From: Microstegium vimineum
Taxonomy: Eukaryota; Streptophyta; Magnoliopsida; Poales; Poaceae
Reading direction: 5' to 3'
NCBI GenBank assembly: GCA_022036555.1
Contig: CM039133.1
Location: 9,827,894 to 9,891,893, forward strand
Length of the DNA stretch: 64,000 bases
Below, in pieces: positions 22,032 to 34,133 of this stretch (position 1 is its first letter; every line of letters begins with the position of its first letter). Made by a program: the position numbers and the translations under genes. Under the pieces are notes generated by a model. That model saw only the letters and a program-made list of their open reading frames with translations. It searched no databases and had not been told where the DNA came from.

Positions 22032-22977
22032 TCAGAGCGGATGCACATAGACACCAATAGGCAATAGCATCCAGGAACTTGCCGCTGTGCCCGAAGAAGC
22101 TGGCGACACCACTGTTGCCCTGATGACACTGAATGAGATCCCCTTGTCCTGACCGAAAGGACCATACGTCTTCACGTTGGTGACAAGCTTAATTGAGCTT
22201 ATGACATTGAAACTCCCGCATACGCGGCGAAAGTTCCAGAAACTTCTTTCCCTAACTCAGAGTCCGAGAGCTCGATCTGCATGCGTGCGTGCGAGGAGAA
22301 TAGAAGTCAGATTAGATCGATCTCGGTCGTGTTAAGTTTATTCCATGGGAGATCTGCATCTGCTGGGAAGCTAGCTGCCACATTTCAGCAATTGAATGTA
22401 ATAATAGGAGTAGCTTGGCAGAAACCATACACATGTGAACTAGCTTACCATATTATGATTTCCACCAGGACCGCCCCATGGACCTGCAGTGTGCTTCTGT
22501 CCAGATTGATGATCAATATAAGAAAAGGCAATGGAATCAACAACGGAACCACTGCTAATGGTGATGCTCTCCAGGCGCTTCGGCGGCTGGGTGATGTCTC
22601 GACACCACCCTCCGTTTCCACCCCATGGGCCAATCTTGGTTGCAACAATAATGCTCTGCACGAATTAATTAATTAAAATCAATGCATTTATATATTTACT
22701 TCTCGTGGTTAATAGTTACTTTAATCAATATCTGTGTGTGTGGATTTACTCGAGGTCGTACCCTTGATCCCTGCTTGAGCAGTGGACAGAATCCCTGGAT
22801 CGTAAGCTCTATGATGTTCCCCAACGAAGTTGTTTGGTACACCCTTTTCTTGATGACACCGGTCGCCATAGCAAAGCGTCCAGTTCCCCCAACGATTGCC
22901 CATTCACCTCCCTCAACTGGTACTCCCATCACCTGAAGTGTGGATCCATTAAACCTGCACTATTTCAACGTCATATG

Positions 22978-22978
<1 letters not shown>

Positions 22979-23017
<39 letters not shown>
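22979..23017. repeat. (TA)n microsatellite in intron 1 of the dirigent-jacalin gene
   Basis: About 39 bp of TA repeats inside the intron spanning 22955-23584, close to the acceptor side. Confidence 0.95.
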
Positions 23018-23020
<3 letters not shown>

Positions 23021-23041
23021 GTGGATATTAGAAGATTAACA

Positions 23042-23402
23042 AGCTACTAGAGAGAGGGCTTTTAGCCCCGGTGCATAAGGGCTTTTGGTCCCGGTTTCCC
23101 AACCGTAGCTTACCACCGTATCTACATACGTATATCTGATGATAAATAGAATCCTTAACTTTTGAACATACATCGAGGGACCTTTAGTCCCGGTTGGAAA
23201 CTCTTTAATCCAGGTTGAGAACAACAACCGGGACTAAAGGGAACCGGGACTAAAGGATCCACCTTTAGTCTCGGTTGGGAACATCTTTTAGTCTCGGTTG
23301 GTGTTACCAACTGGGACCAAAGATCTATTAGTTCCGGACGTAAATTTTTTCGAGACTAAAGCTCATTTTGCAGATCGACGAAAGGCCTGTTCTGTAGTAG
23401 TG
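23042..23402. mobile_element. 361-bp non-autonomous CACTA element in a gene intron
   Basis: The right end, reverse-complemented, is CACTACTACAGAACAGGCC. The left end AGCTACTAGAGAGAGGGC is the same terminus with its first two bases changed. ACA flanks both sides (23039-23041, 23403-23405). The interior is dense with TTTAGTCCCGGTTGG and CCGGGACTAAAG sub-terminal repeats, also present at 58490-58740. It sits in intron 1 of the dirigent-jacalin gene. Confidence 0.82.
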
Positions 23403-23950
23403 ACATCTCAATGCATGGAAATGCATCTTATAAGCCCAGGTATATCAAGAGACAATTGTTAGAACTTTTTTTTGAGAAGGAATTGTTAGAACTTTTAACA
23501 GTCAATATGGCCGAATTCGAGATTGTTAGATTTGTAATCAAACAAGGAGCAGCAGCCAGCAGATTGAGCATAGGACGTGCGTACCTTTCAACCTCGAACA
23601 CAAGGCTGAATGAGCTATGCCAGTCACTGGCATTGACATGCAGGCCCTGGGCACGCGCAACGACATTGGCAGAGCCTGAGAGGCCATCACGAATAACCCA
23701 GTTGTTAACGGCCAATGTGCCAAACTGGTGGTGTGTTGATACGAGTTCCTCATGGTTGGCGTTAGGGGCTTTGTAGGTGTGGTACATGTACATGCCGCTG
23801 AAGTTGAACTCATTGCCCTGTGTGGCTGCGTACGAAGGGGTGACTTGGAGGATGCAAGCAGGAGTGGTGGTGGTGGCCATGGGAGAAAGAAGATGCTGGC
23901 TGCAGCTGGCTAAAACGTATTGTTGTGGGAAAGAAAATCCATGGCGCCAG

Positions 23951-23963
23951 CTATTTAATTATA
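23951..23963 (-). promoter_or_regulatory. TATA box of the dirigent-jacalin gene
   Basis: Minus strand reads TATAATTAAATAG, about 71 bp before the ATG at 23880, a normal position. Confidence 0.55.
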
Positions 23964-24741
23964 GGGTCAAATCAAGGCGAACAGTCAGTGAAGGAAGCTA
24001 GCTCAAAAGTCTAAAACGTCGGGCACGGTGACCACACGGAGGATTTGAAGCGTCTCCATTTTCATTTAATCACCATGCATGCATAGTATGCTCCCGTTAA
24101 TCCTCAGCGTCCTTATGCGTTTTCAATTCCCATGTAAACTGATATGATGATGATATATAAATAACGCCGCTGCATGTGAAGGCGGCTCCTCTAGATGGAG
24201 ACTTAAATGGTTAACTCAACGAGAGGGCAGGCATGCAATAATTGAGCCTAGGATACGAGGAGTTACGTCGTGAGCAGTAGTTCACGTGTGGTTGACAACG
24301 GGCAACAACTGAAATCCTAGCCAAGTTCCAGAGAGACACATTATTCATCCTCTCTGGTGGGCTGCATGCGCTGGCAAGCGAGCGACCACGGCCCGTCCCG
24401 TTACTACAGGGCTACTGGACCCAAGCAAGCAACAATTGGCTGTCGTCCCCGGCCCACCATCCTTGTATATGCTCCATGGCGATGCACCGATTACACGGCT
24501 GGTTGGGACTGCTCCTTTTCAGTCCCACTTCATGATATTTTTTCAATGAATTATGAGAGCATCTGAAAGATGCTTCACAACTTCAGTTTTTTTAATGTCT
24601 TCAATGATAAAGTTTGTGGAGCCGAGCTCATCCAAACTTTGTTATGTACTCTGATAGTATGGGAGCTAAACTTTGAGTGGGCCAAAGAACGGCATCCCCA
24701 ATCAGGGTCTCGGGGCTGACAGTCGCTGACTGCCTAGCACA
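23964..24741. other. Intergenic, upstream of the dirigent-jacalin gene
   Basis: Promoter-side sequence for the minus-strand gene, then unremarkable DNA. A 69-codon open frame at 24357-24566 shows no domain. Confidence 0.35.
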
Positions 24742-25162
24742 CACTGTAGGAAACCGTGCAGCCTAGCCTTTTGCACTCGGCACCTAGTTTGTCGAGTGCC
24801 GCACTCGGCAACTCGCACTCGGCAGAAGTCAAGTCGACAACTAATTCAGTTGTTAAGTGTTATTTTAGTTGCCGAGTGCCTAGTCAAGCACTCGGCAACT
24901 AAAATTGGGTCGTCAACCTTGACGGACTAGTTGCCGAGTGCCAGGTGCACTCGGCAACTAATTTTTTTAATTTTTTTATTAATAATTAGTTTTCGAGTAC
25001 AACTGCAATTGCGCTCGGCAACTCTGGGAAACTGGCATTTTTAGGCTCTCTGTTTCCCAGAGTTGCCGAGTGCAATGGCAACTAAGTGTGGCACTCGGCA
25101 AATAAAAAATTTGCTATTTTTTTTTATTTCCAACAAAATATAGACAAAAATAGACTGATATA

Positions 25163-25260
25163 TATCACATTCATCATTCAAATCACATATACATCACATC
25201 AACCATTCAAATCACATATATATCGCATCCACCATTCAAATCACATACATATCCTCACAT
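25163..25260. repeat. 29-bp minisatellite in the CACTA 3' region
   Basis: CATTCAAATCACATA recurs at 25175, 25204 and 25233, a 29-bp period, with a weaker fourth unit after it. Confidence 0.8.
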
Positions 25261-25467
25261 CCATCATTCACAATCCAACGTACGCATATAACATCACAAA
25301 CGTTCATAAGTCCGTAATACATCACATACACATATAGAGTTCATAGATCCATCACATAGAGTCCATAATCTATCACATAGTTATGAATATGTCACAAGTC
25401 TAAGTCGAACACAAGTCCAAGTCTAATACAAGTCTTAGGGGCATGAAAATAGATAAAGGATAAGTAT

Positions 25468-27696
25468 CTACTCCTGCCATCCTGACCAGTCAGGCCGTGA
25501 AGAAGAGCCATCTGGCAATCCGACTTGTAGAGGAGTGTCAGTTGGCCACCCCTGCTGTGGAGAGGGACCACCGCCTTGAACCGTCGGGTTCGAACTCATA
25601 AACACTTGTTGCACAAAAAAGAAGTCAATTAATGAGTATTTGCAGGAAATTAGCACAAGTCCTAGGAATAAACCACTAGACATACTTACCGGTGTCCCGA
25701 AAACAATAGGCTGTGGAGGAGGAGCCACAATCACAACTGGGCGGAGAAGCGACTCGGGCACGACCACACCTGGAATTGCACTAAGGCTGGCCATGAAGCT
25801 AAACATGTCCCGCAGCCTTTGCTCCTCGGTCCCCCTCTGTGCTTGTACAAACTCCCTCTCCAACCACTGGGTCTCCCTCTCCAACCGCCGGGCCTCCTCC
25901 GTCGCCGCCTGCGTCGCCTCCAACCTCCGCACGTTGGCCTGTTCACAGGCCGCCAACAATGTTTAAACAATGCAAATGCAAGATAGATGTGTAAAAGCAA
26001 TGAACGAGTACTAACCGCGAGATCCGAGATCTGCTGCTGTGAGCTCAGCTGCCGAGGGCGTATGGGGAGGGACGAGCTCGTGCTCCTTGCTCGAAGGTCC
26101 GCAAGGTCGGGAACAGAGGCGAAGTCGAGCGCGTTGTTCGCCATCCAGTAGCGGTCGTGCTGCTTCCCTCCTCCTAGCCTCATCACGATCTCTGCGTCCA
26201 GGGGCTCGGTGGCCGGATCAAAGGCCTCCCCATGCTAGAGTCGAGCCGCCGAGACGTACTCGGTAACCTTGCTGTGGGCGCTGGGGTTGGTGTACAGCTC
26301 AGGCGGGTGCATTGGGTTGTAGGTGTTGTCGGGGTCCGTCGCCTTGCCCTTGTGTGCCAGGCTGAACGCCATGAAGTCGTTGAATTCCTGGCCTTAGTGC
26401 GACCCGGACTGCGAGGAAAACATAAAGATGATTAGAAGTAATGAGAATTGATAGTTGTAATAAAAAAATAAAAATGAAAACATAAAAAAGATTACCTAGT
26501 TCAAAGCATACTAGGAGAGGCTCTGGTTGCCCTGTTGGTGTGGGGTCCCAGTCATCTACAGGCGGCAGTCACGACGGATCGCACTCTTCTCAGCCCACTC
26601 GGGCGAGAGCCACCTGTCCACAATACCGCCCCAGCAGAGGGGGTGCCTGGCGCACCAATCAGAACATCGCTGCATGGCATCAAGTTATTTATACGTCAGA
26701 ATATACCAATCATGTAGGGTGGTAGTATTGATGTTTCATACTTACCAACTCATACTCCTCCCTGGTAAGCGTCATGCCCCTGGCCTCGCTCTTCGACACT
26801 TTCTCGCCAAAGACGTCGGCGTGGTGGTTGATAATGCACTGGAGCCACGTCTCGTGGTAGAGGTGTCCGATTCGAGCCTTGCAGACCTTGTCCTGCACTT
26901 GCGCCGCCTTTTCCTCGTGTCCTGGCTCGCACGTGAAGAAGTCCTGCATACAAACATCATGTATCGTTTCATTATATCAAGAACGGCCAATGAATGTGTT
27001 TGGTTTGACAAATTTAGCGCGATGAAAACTCACCCAGAACTCGGCCTTGATCTGCCCCGCAACGGATCCGTGGTCGTTGTCCTCAGCGGTGTAGAAGTGG
27101 GCCCACGACCAGGGCGGCTGCGTCACCCTGTTGAACTCGACCAGTCCAGGGTAGTGCTGCCGAATCAGAAGGCCAAGGATGTTATTGATTTGACGACCCT
27201 TCTGTCCGGACACAATTACCCAGTTGCTGCAAGAGTCATTAACAAAACATGTAAGTCTGTAGTTCGATTTTCAATACTTCATATGAAATAGTACTAAAAT
27301 AATACTTACTTGTCGCCCAAGGGTCGAATCACCGGGTGGTGGGGAGGTAGGATCGAGCGCTGAAGGAGCCTCGCGGGACCACGCAACCAGACTGTCACGA
27401 GGATGTAGAGCCCTCTCCTACCTCCTGCTCTGGGGCATCACCATGCCTGTGCGGAGCCTGGCCGCCTGGTCGTCTTCGTTCATGGCCTGGTGGTCCTCGT
27501 CCATGGCCGATGTGGGAGCCGACTCCACAGTCGGCCTCACACCCCCTCTGTTGCGGCCTCCCCGGCCGCGGGGTCGGTCGCGAGGTCTCCTCGCCTGCGA
27601 GGTCTCCACTGCGGGCGCCGCGGCCTCGGCGGCAGAAGCGGGCGGCGTCGCGTAGAGGTCGTTGAGTGAACGACGTGTAGCCCTTCCGCCAGGCAT
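25468..27696 (-). pseudogene. TNPA-like En/Spm transposase (Ptta/En/Spm family)
   Basis: TNPA-type proteins bind the sub-terminal repeats of CACTA elements. The N-terminus at 27696 reads MPGGRATRRSLNDLYATPPA and is rich in R and P. Conserved blocks follow in separate exons or frames: GQKGRQINNILGLLIRQHYP and WAHFYTAEDNDHGSVAGQIK (27213-26977), FFTCEPGHEEKAAQVQDKVC and EKVSKSEARGMTLTREEYE (26949-26710), then MRLGGGKQHDRYW near 26180 and a coiled-coil-like RRLERETQWLEREFVQAQRG stretch (25959 downward). It ends SSSRPDWSGWQE at 25468. Introns are likely, but I could not close one clean reading frame, and parts expected between 26710 and 26190 are shifted. It is probably decayed; a spliced functional version cannot be ruled out without transcripts. 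Confidence 0.65.
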
Positions 27697-27778
27697 TTTG
27701 TCGAGTGCCTGCAATTTCAAAGAGTAAACCAATTAGCACAATTAATTACAAATACTTATAAAGAGATGCAAAATGAAC

Positions 27779-27779
27779 C

Positions 27780-27819
<40 letters not shown>
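27779..27819. repeat. (ATA)n microsatellite
   Basis: About 13 trinucleotide units between the TNPA-like and TNP2-like genes. Confidence 0.95.
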
Positions 27820-27967
27820 TAGTATTACATTGATTAGAAATATTCTTCATGATTGGTAGCTGCTGGATCATAGGTGTCGTCATCACTATCATATTGCACC
27901 TCTTCTACCTCTTTCTCATCTCTATCGTTTCATCATTGCCAACGCCTAAGTTTAACCGCTCAAGCAT

Positions 27968-30900
27968 TTATAAGTCTTCCACATCTTGCACCTCTTCTCC
28001 CTCGTCCTCATCTCCATCGTCTCGATCAATGTCATTGTCAAGTTCCATGCCCATCAGGCCAAACATGTCTATGTCAAACCTCGCTTCTAGCCCCTCTGAT
28101 TGATAGAACTCCTCTACATTTGGGTCAAAGTGGTAATCCTCATCGTTTGGGACAGGCAATTTACCATGCGGCGATACCAACTGCACAATGTACCAACCCA
28201 TAAGATTGGGGTTTTTTTTGGCACGCCCATGGGAGGTAATAGACTTGCATGGTCTGTTGAGCCACAATATAGACATCCTCTCCTTGATAGATAGAATCTT
28301 GTCGAATTTCGACTTGTCCAATCTCAGGAGATGTTCTCGTGACATTAGGATCAAACCAATGGACTTTGAATACGACTAGATTAGGACCTCTGCGACACTC
28401 AAAGGAGAGCTCGTATATGGCTTCTACTATGTCGTCGTAGTCGCGCTCATCGGTGCCGGGCGTACAAACTCCGATATTTGTGGTTTTCCAATTGGGCCGA
28501 CTCTCCTCATAGTTTCTTGTGTGAAATCGATAGCCATTCACATCATAAACGTTCAATGTCTTGACCTTATAGGCGAAGCCTTTTGCAAGCCCTTTCAACT
28601 AAACATTCATGTCCCTATCTTTGCGAGCCTGCAAGGTGAGGCCGGATAGATAGTTACATTAATCGCTCTTAGGAGCAAAGTGAGATGTCAAAGATTCAAC
28701 CAAGTACCTTCGTATCGAACCAGGAAATGAAATCGGGGTTTCCATGTTTGAGAAGGTTATCTTCTTCTTGAGGGGAAGGAGCACTACTCCCTCTCCAGTA
28801 TATATTTAGAAATTCCATGAAAAAACAAGAGACAAGGAAGTTGGATACATGGAGGATAGTGACGACGTATGTAACAAGATCATTGAGAACTTACTACACA
28901 TAAGGCTTCACTTAGCCAAGGTTCAACAACACGTAATGCATGATAATGCACCACTCATCATTCCTTAAGGTCTTGGTGCCCGGTGCACTTGCCTTGCCGA
29001 GTTGCCCTTTGAAAAGGCTGAGGTTCGATGAACTCTGATCCGCGTTGTAACGAGGTGGGGGATTGTGCACACTGGGAAGGTTATCCTTATAGTACGTTGT
29101 TGTGAAGTTTGACACCTCCTCCAGAATGAATGCCTCTGCCACGGAAGCCTCGATTTTGGCTTTATTTCTACACTTTTTTCGAAGAATCTTTAGACATCTC
29201 TCGATCATATAGCACCAACGAGCCTGCACGGGCCCCCACATTCGTGCCTCGTAAGGTAGGTGCAAAATCATATGCTGCATCGCCACAAAGTATCCGGGTG
29301 GGAAGATCTTCTCCAGCTTGCAGAGCAACACATGTGCCACTTTCTCCAAGTCAGCAATGACGTCCCGAGACAACTCCTTGGCACAAAGCTGGCAAAAGAA
29401 ATAGCTCAACTCTGCCAGCACGCGCCACACATGCTTGGGCACGTATCCCCGGGTGATCGCAGGAAGGAGCCGCTCAATTCATATGTGGTAGTCATGACTC
29501 TTCATTCCTAAGACCCGCATAGTGGACAAGTTCACTCCCCGACTCAAATTCGCCGCATACCCGTCCGGGAACATCAACGTCTGCATCCACATCAAGACCT
29601 CCTTCCGTTGGTCCCTTTTCAAGACGAAATCGACTGGAGTCCTTCTCCATTTCTTACCGGGCCCAGGAGGCTTCATCGCTTACTTTGGCCTATCGCAAAC
29701 CATTTCCAGATCCAATCTAGCCTTCACATTGTCCTTTGACTTCTCTGTGTCCATGAGTGTTGCAAAAAGCGACTCGGCGATATTCTTTTCTGTGTGCATT
29801 ACATCAATGTTGTGTGGAAGAAGAATGTCATCGAAATAAGGTAGCCTAGTCAAGCCCGATTTATGAGTCCACTGATGTTCCAAACCATATCCAATAAAAC
29901 CACATGTATCTTTATCATCTTTGAGAGCCTCTATCTCAGCACAGACCTCGGCACCGGTCATCATGTGAGGTGGAGGGTCGGTAACTTGAACCCCTTTCCT
30001 AAAGTTCTTGACATCTCGTCTGAATGGATGGTCAAGAGGGAGGAATTGACGATGTAGGTCAAACGAAGAAAACTTGCCACCCTTCTTCAGATGATAGAAC
30101 CGTATAGTTGTCTTGCATAATGGGAATGAGAACTTCTCGTGAAACACCATGCGCAGAATATGCCATACGCTAGGAAGTCGTGCAGGGAGTACTGGTACCA
30201 TGCATCGTGAAGTTCTTCTTTGTAGCTCGGTCATATGTCAGTATCCCATTTTCCCAAGCAAACATCAATTCATCAATGAGAGGTTCCATAAACACACCGA
30301 TCTTGTTCCCCGGGTGTCCAAGAATTATCAGCGACATGAATACATTCTTGGGTTGAAACGAGATGCCGGGGGGGGGGGGGAGATTGAGGGGATCACGAAC
30401 ACGGGCCAACAAGTATACGGGGCCGACATCATTCCATAGGGATTGAACCCATCTGTTGCAAGCGCGACACGTACATTTCAAGCCTCCTCAGTTTTACCAT
30501 GATGCATGTCATCAAAATGTTTCCATGCATCGCCATTCGATGGGTCTACCATCTTGTCCGGGTTGTATCTTTTGCCATGTTTGTGCCATGTCATCTGTTT
30601 CGCGGACTCCTCTGTCATGAAAAACCGTTGGATCCTCGGTAAGAAAGGAAGGTACCGTAGGACCTTCACGGGGATACCAAGCTGTGAATTATTGCCATCA
30701 CTAGGGTCGACAAGATACCTAGATGAGTTGCACTTTGGACAGTGTGTTGCTTTCTCGTGCAGTTTCCTAAATAGGACGCACCCCTTAGGAAAAGCATGAA
30801 TTTCTCATATGGCATCTTAAGTGCACGAAGAAGTTTCTGTGACTTGTACAAGTTCTTCGGCAGAACGTGACAGTTCGGAAGTAGAGATCCAACAAGTGAC

Positions 30901-31415
30901 AACATAGCATCGAAGTTGTCTCGACTCACGCTACACTGCAACTTGAACACCATTAGGCGTCCCATGGCGTCCAGTTGTGAAACCCGTGTCTGTTCGTGAA
31001 GGGGTTTTTGTGCCGAAGACAACATCTCGTAGTATGCCTTTGCGGATTCCTATGGCTCGTCCTCAAATCCTTCACCGAACCGTGCCTCCTGAAAGTCATC
31101 CATCCAGTCTGCGACCCCGACATCTCCATCAAAAGCCTCCAGACATCGTCTCACCACCTCCTCTCTAATACGATTGGCTTCACCATGGTGGATCCAGCAG
31201 GTATAGTTTGGTGTGAATCCATACAAGATAAGATCTTTCCCCACAGCCACCTTTGTCTTTCTTACAACGTTGTCACATTTGATGTAGGGACACGACATCC
31301 GAATGGACTCATGAGCAGCCTCACCAAATGCATGCTCCACGAAAGCATTAGTCTTAATCATCCACTCTGGGGTCATACTAGCGTGGCCCGTGTACATCCA
31401 ATCACGGTTCTCCAT
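27968..31415 (-). pseudogene. TNP2-like CACTA transposase, decayed
   Basis: TNP2 (TNPD-type) is the catalytic En/Spm transposase. Order on the minus strand: transposase-associated zinc-binding domain (31415-31050, MENRDWMYTGHASMTPEW), a linker (31025-30670), then Transposase_21 blocks including KVLRYLPFLPRIQRFFMTEE, PKNVFMSLIILGHPGNKIGV and DDILLPHNIDVMHTEKNIAE (30669-29680). Next come VLKRDQRKEVLMWMQTLMFP, a DUF4218-like block (LEKIFPPGYFVAMQHMILHL, 29442-28912) and a DUF4216-like block (VVFKVHWFDPNVTRTSPEIG, 28598-28200), with an acidic C-terminus stopping at 27968. The reading frame changes several times, for example after LRALKMPYEK and at a run of eight T (28212-28219) where ACQKKPQ should read KKNPNLMGW. 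Introns explain some breaks but not all. Confidence 0.78.
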
Positions 31416-32389
31416 CCTCTAGCATATACATATGTAAACGAGCAATATAACCAGCAAATGCATCTGCACAGCGTGCCTACTGTCTAATAGGTGAGGATAG
31501 GTTCTAATCCCACCAGCGGATGCGTAGATGATGTTAGTTTCCATGCTCCGCTGCGATCCGAGGCAGAATTTCGGCAGCACCTCCCCGTTGTTCTCCCGAT
31601 ACACGTCCCGAAAGGGAGAGTGTGCATCCGGAGAACAACAGGGAGGTGATGCCAAAAGTCTATCTTAGACCAGAGCGAATCATGGAAACTAACATCATCT
31701 ACATATCAACGGGCTGTCCAAAATACGTGGACAATCCGAAACAGATACGGTCACAGATATGCAAAGATTTTACATACCTCCGACTGTATCTCTTTCGAAC
31801 GGGAGACGCCTAACTTGGTTACGTGATCATATAAAACATGCATGAAAAGGAGGAGGGAGATATACCTAAGGTGCCGGTGAAGAAAGGCTAGCGAGGCAGT
31901 GGCGAGGAGGCGCGTGGTGGCGAGACAACGCGGTGCAGGCAGACCAGCAACGCCCACAGCAACGCCCCCGAGTCCCTCCCACGGGTCCTCCTCCAAGAAA
32001 AACAATTGGTCAATGTCAATTGAAAATTTCGACAACACCTCCCCTGCACGAGGAGGTTACCAAACCTGCAAAAAACTTAGGCACGAAGGCCAACAACCAT
32101 ATATGCACAAAATAGTGGCACGAAGGCCAACAACCACATATACACCAAATATAGAACGAAGGCCAACACAACCACATATAGATACTCTCTAACTACTACT
32201 TACTAACACTAACACTACTACTACCAACACTAGCACGACCACTACTAACTATATTAACTACTAAATCCTAAGTACTAACTAGTAACTACTAAATACTAAC
32301 TACTACTACTAGTAGTAAACGGCATATACCTTTGCGGCGAGCACGGCAAAAGCAAGAGTCGACGACGATGGCGGGGACGACCGTAGTTG

Positions 32390-32880
32390 CGTGAGGCTTG
32401 ACGCGACGAGGTCAGCGAGACCTTCAACCCTCCTCCTTCTCCTCCTCTCTTCTCCCCTTCTCCTCCTCCTCCTCTCTTCTCCCCTTCTCCTTCCTTCTCC
32501 CCTACCTCCTCCTCTTTTCTCTTCTAGCTCCTCCTCCTCTCCTCTGCAGTGAGGCAGGCCCAGGGGTGGGGGGGGGGGGGTGGGGTGGGGGGTGGGGGCT
32601 GGGTGGGGGAAGGGGGCCCTGCTGGGCGTTGAGGGTGGGGGCGTGGGGTGGGAAGGTGGGGGCGCGTCGGCGTGGGAGGCGGGCGGCGACGCGGGGTGGG
32701 TGCGGGGTGGGGCGGCACGGGGAGGGGCGGGTGCGGGCGGGTGGGCTGCGGCCGGCGACGCGTGGGGTGGCCGACAGCGTGGGGTGGGGCGGCTGACGGG
32801 GGTGGAGCGTGAGTGGGGAGTGGAGTGGGTGGGAGTGGGAGTGTGAGAGTGGCAGAGAGCCGGCCGAGTGGACGCCCGTT
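32390..32880. other. Low-complexity GC-rich leader of the CACTA element
   Basis: Pyrimidine-rich CTTCTCCTCC repeats followed by G-rich GGGTGGGG repeats (a G-run at 32569-32580). Open frames exist on both strands but are proline, glycine or arginine repeats without domains. The G-rich strand could form G-quadruplexes (inference). Confidence 0.5.
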
Positions 32881-32990
32881 TGTAACTGGAATTTAGTTTC
32901 CGAGTGCCTATGGTTGGCACTCGGCAACTTAATTAAGTTGCCGAGTGCCAACCCTAGGGCACTTGGCAGCTTAATTAATTTTTTTGTTTT

Positions 32991-33779
32991 TTGTGTGTGT
33001 TTAGTGAACTATTGTAAACAACATGTTTAAATTTGGAAGCTTTTCATTGCTTTTTGGTATTTTTCCTTAGTTTATTTTGTTTTCTTCAATTTTCCCGTTG
33101 AATCTTCGTTTGAACTGCAGGTGCATGCAATAATAGATTTCTTTCGTTCTAAAAATGGTAGGCTTGTTTGTTAGTGCAAATTCATCATCTTATCGTACTA
33201 TTACTAATTAGAGACTTCAATAGAGACTTCATGTTAATATATGTTTAAAAGGTACATAAGAAAAAAAAGATTATTTTTTGACACTGGTCTTTAATAGTTG
33301 GTGTGGCTCGAATATGGTGCTTAAGGGCGTAGGGTGCAAGGAGCAGGGGGTGCAAGCCCTGATTGGAGCAGCGGTGTCGCGCTCATGTGGGCCGGGGGAG
33401 CCGTCGCCGCGCCAAATGAGAAGGAGGAGACATGGTGCACAGGGCTAGTTTGGTGAAGCGCCGCGATGCTCATGTAGTCGCCACGCCGCTCGCCGCCGGA
33501 GTGATAGAAGAAAAATGGAGTGGGAGGTGTCGTGCGTTGCCACAGAGAGAGAGGAGAGGGGGCGAGGGCGGTGGAGAGGGGCCAGGCGGTTGAGAGAGAG
33601 AGGACAGGGGCGCGGGCCGTGGAGAGGGATAGGGAGGGACTTGCCGGGCGGCAAGTGTGGAGAGGGAGGGCTCTAGTGGGTGCGCGGCTGAGCGGTGGGA
33701 GGATTGTGGGCTAGGGTTTGTAACTTTCTGATTATGTACTACAAGTTATTATCAGGTCGAGATAGGGCACGCTAAGCGG
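32991..33779. other. Unassigned stretch between CACTA sequences
   Basis: AT-rich to 33300, then GC-rich with G/A-rich repeats (GAGAGGGGC) up to about 33710. No gene recognised. It may be interior sequence of the element that ends at 34066. Confidence 0.35.
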
Positions 33780-34066
33780 AGTGAGCTCTACAATAATTTA
33801 TTGAGGCGGGTCTTAGGTCTTTTAAGAGGACCGTCTCCAAATATGGTCTAATTTTTAGAGGTGGACATCTTATAAGACTGACCTCCGTTAAAAACATTTT
33901 AGGAACCACCTTCATAAATTGATTTTACGAGACGGTTGATATTGTGACCGCATCGGTTAACAAATATGACCCCTCAGTTAATCCAAGACATTAACTGGGG
34001 CGGTTGAATTATTCACCCGCCTTCAACACCATTTCCCAAACGTCTTGCATAAGTTTTTCTGTAGTG
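33780..34066. mobile_element. Terminal part of another CACTA element
   Basis: The right end, reverse-complemented, reads CACTACAGAAAAACTTATGC. Repeats of a GGGCGGTT/GACGGTT/CATCGGTTAA type precede it, resembling the remnant at 12368-13420. The left end is not identified. The terminus lies 67 bp from the stop codon of the RIP gene. Confidence 0.65.
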
Positions 34067-34133
34067 GTGCATGATTGTATATATTCCATGCAACGTAAAT
34101 GCGCACTTTTATTCTCGGATAAGCGACGATGGA

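Larger units (their letters stand above)
22032..23880 (-). pseudogene. Dirigent-jacalin chimeric lectin gene, last exon frameshifted
   Basis: Chimeric dirigent plus jacalin-lectin proteins are a Poaceae family (jasmonate-induced mannose-binding lectins, beta-glucosidase aggregating factor). Exon 1 (23880-23585) starts MATTTTPACILQVTPSYAAT and holds the first half of the dirigent domain, ending FSLVFEVER across the splice. Exon 2 (22954-22762) gives RFNGSTLQVMGVPVEGGEWA and GTGRFAMATGVIKKR. Exon 3 (22655-22449) starts the jacalin domain (KIGPWGGNGGW, GPWGGPGGNHN). All junctions are GT-AG and in phase. Exon 4 (22276-22032) still shows YGPFGQDKGISFSV, FFGHSGKFLDA and IGVYVHPL, but these lie in different frames: at least three indels, the first causing a stop after AGVSMS. 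The product would be a dirigent domain with half a jacalin fold. It could also be read as a truncated but expressed gene. Confidence 0.82.
24742..32990 (-). mobile_element. Large CACTA element (TCGGCA family), decayed
   Basis: The left (3') edge reads CACTGTAGGAAACC, a one-base variant of a CACTA end. Dense GCACTCGGCAACT/TTGCCGAGTGCC sub-terminal repeats follow to about 25100, and the same repeats recur at 32895-32975 on the other side. Between them lie TNPA-like and TNP2-like genes on the minus strand, the usual En/Spm layout. The right (5') terminus is not found after 32990, so the element is probably truncated or its end has been overwritten. Confidence 0.75.

Noticed and set aside
22281..22676. 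131-codon plus-strand frame
   Set aside because: It runs antisense across jacalin exons and an intron; no domain.
23411..23776. 121-codon plus-strand frame
   Set aside because: Antisense shadow of dirigent exon 1.
32309..32951. Several open frames on both strands, proline, arginine or glycine rich
   Set aside because: Low-complexity translation of CTC/GGG repeats; no conserved segment.
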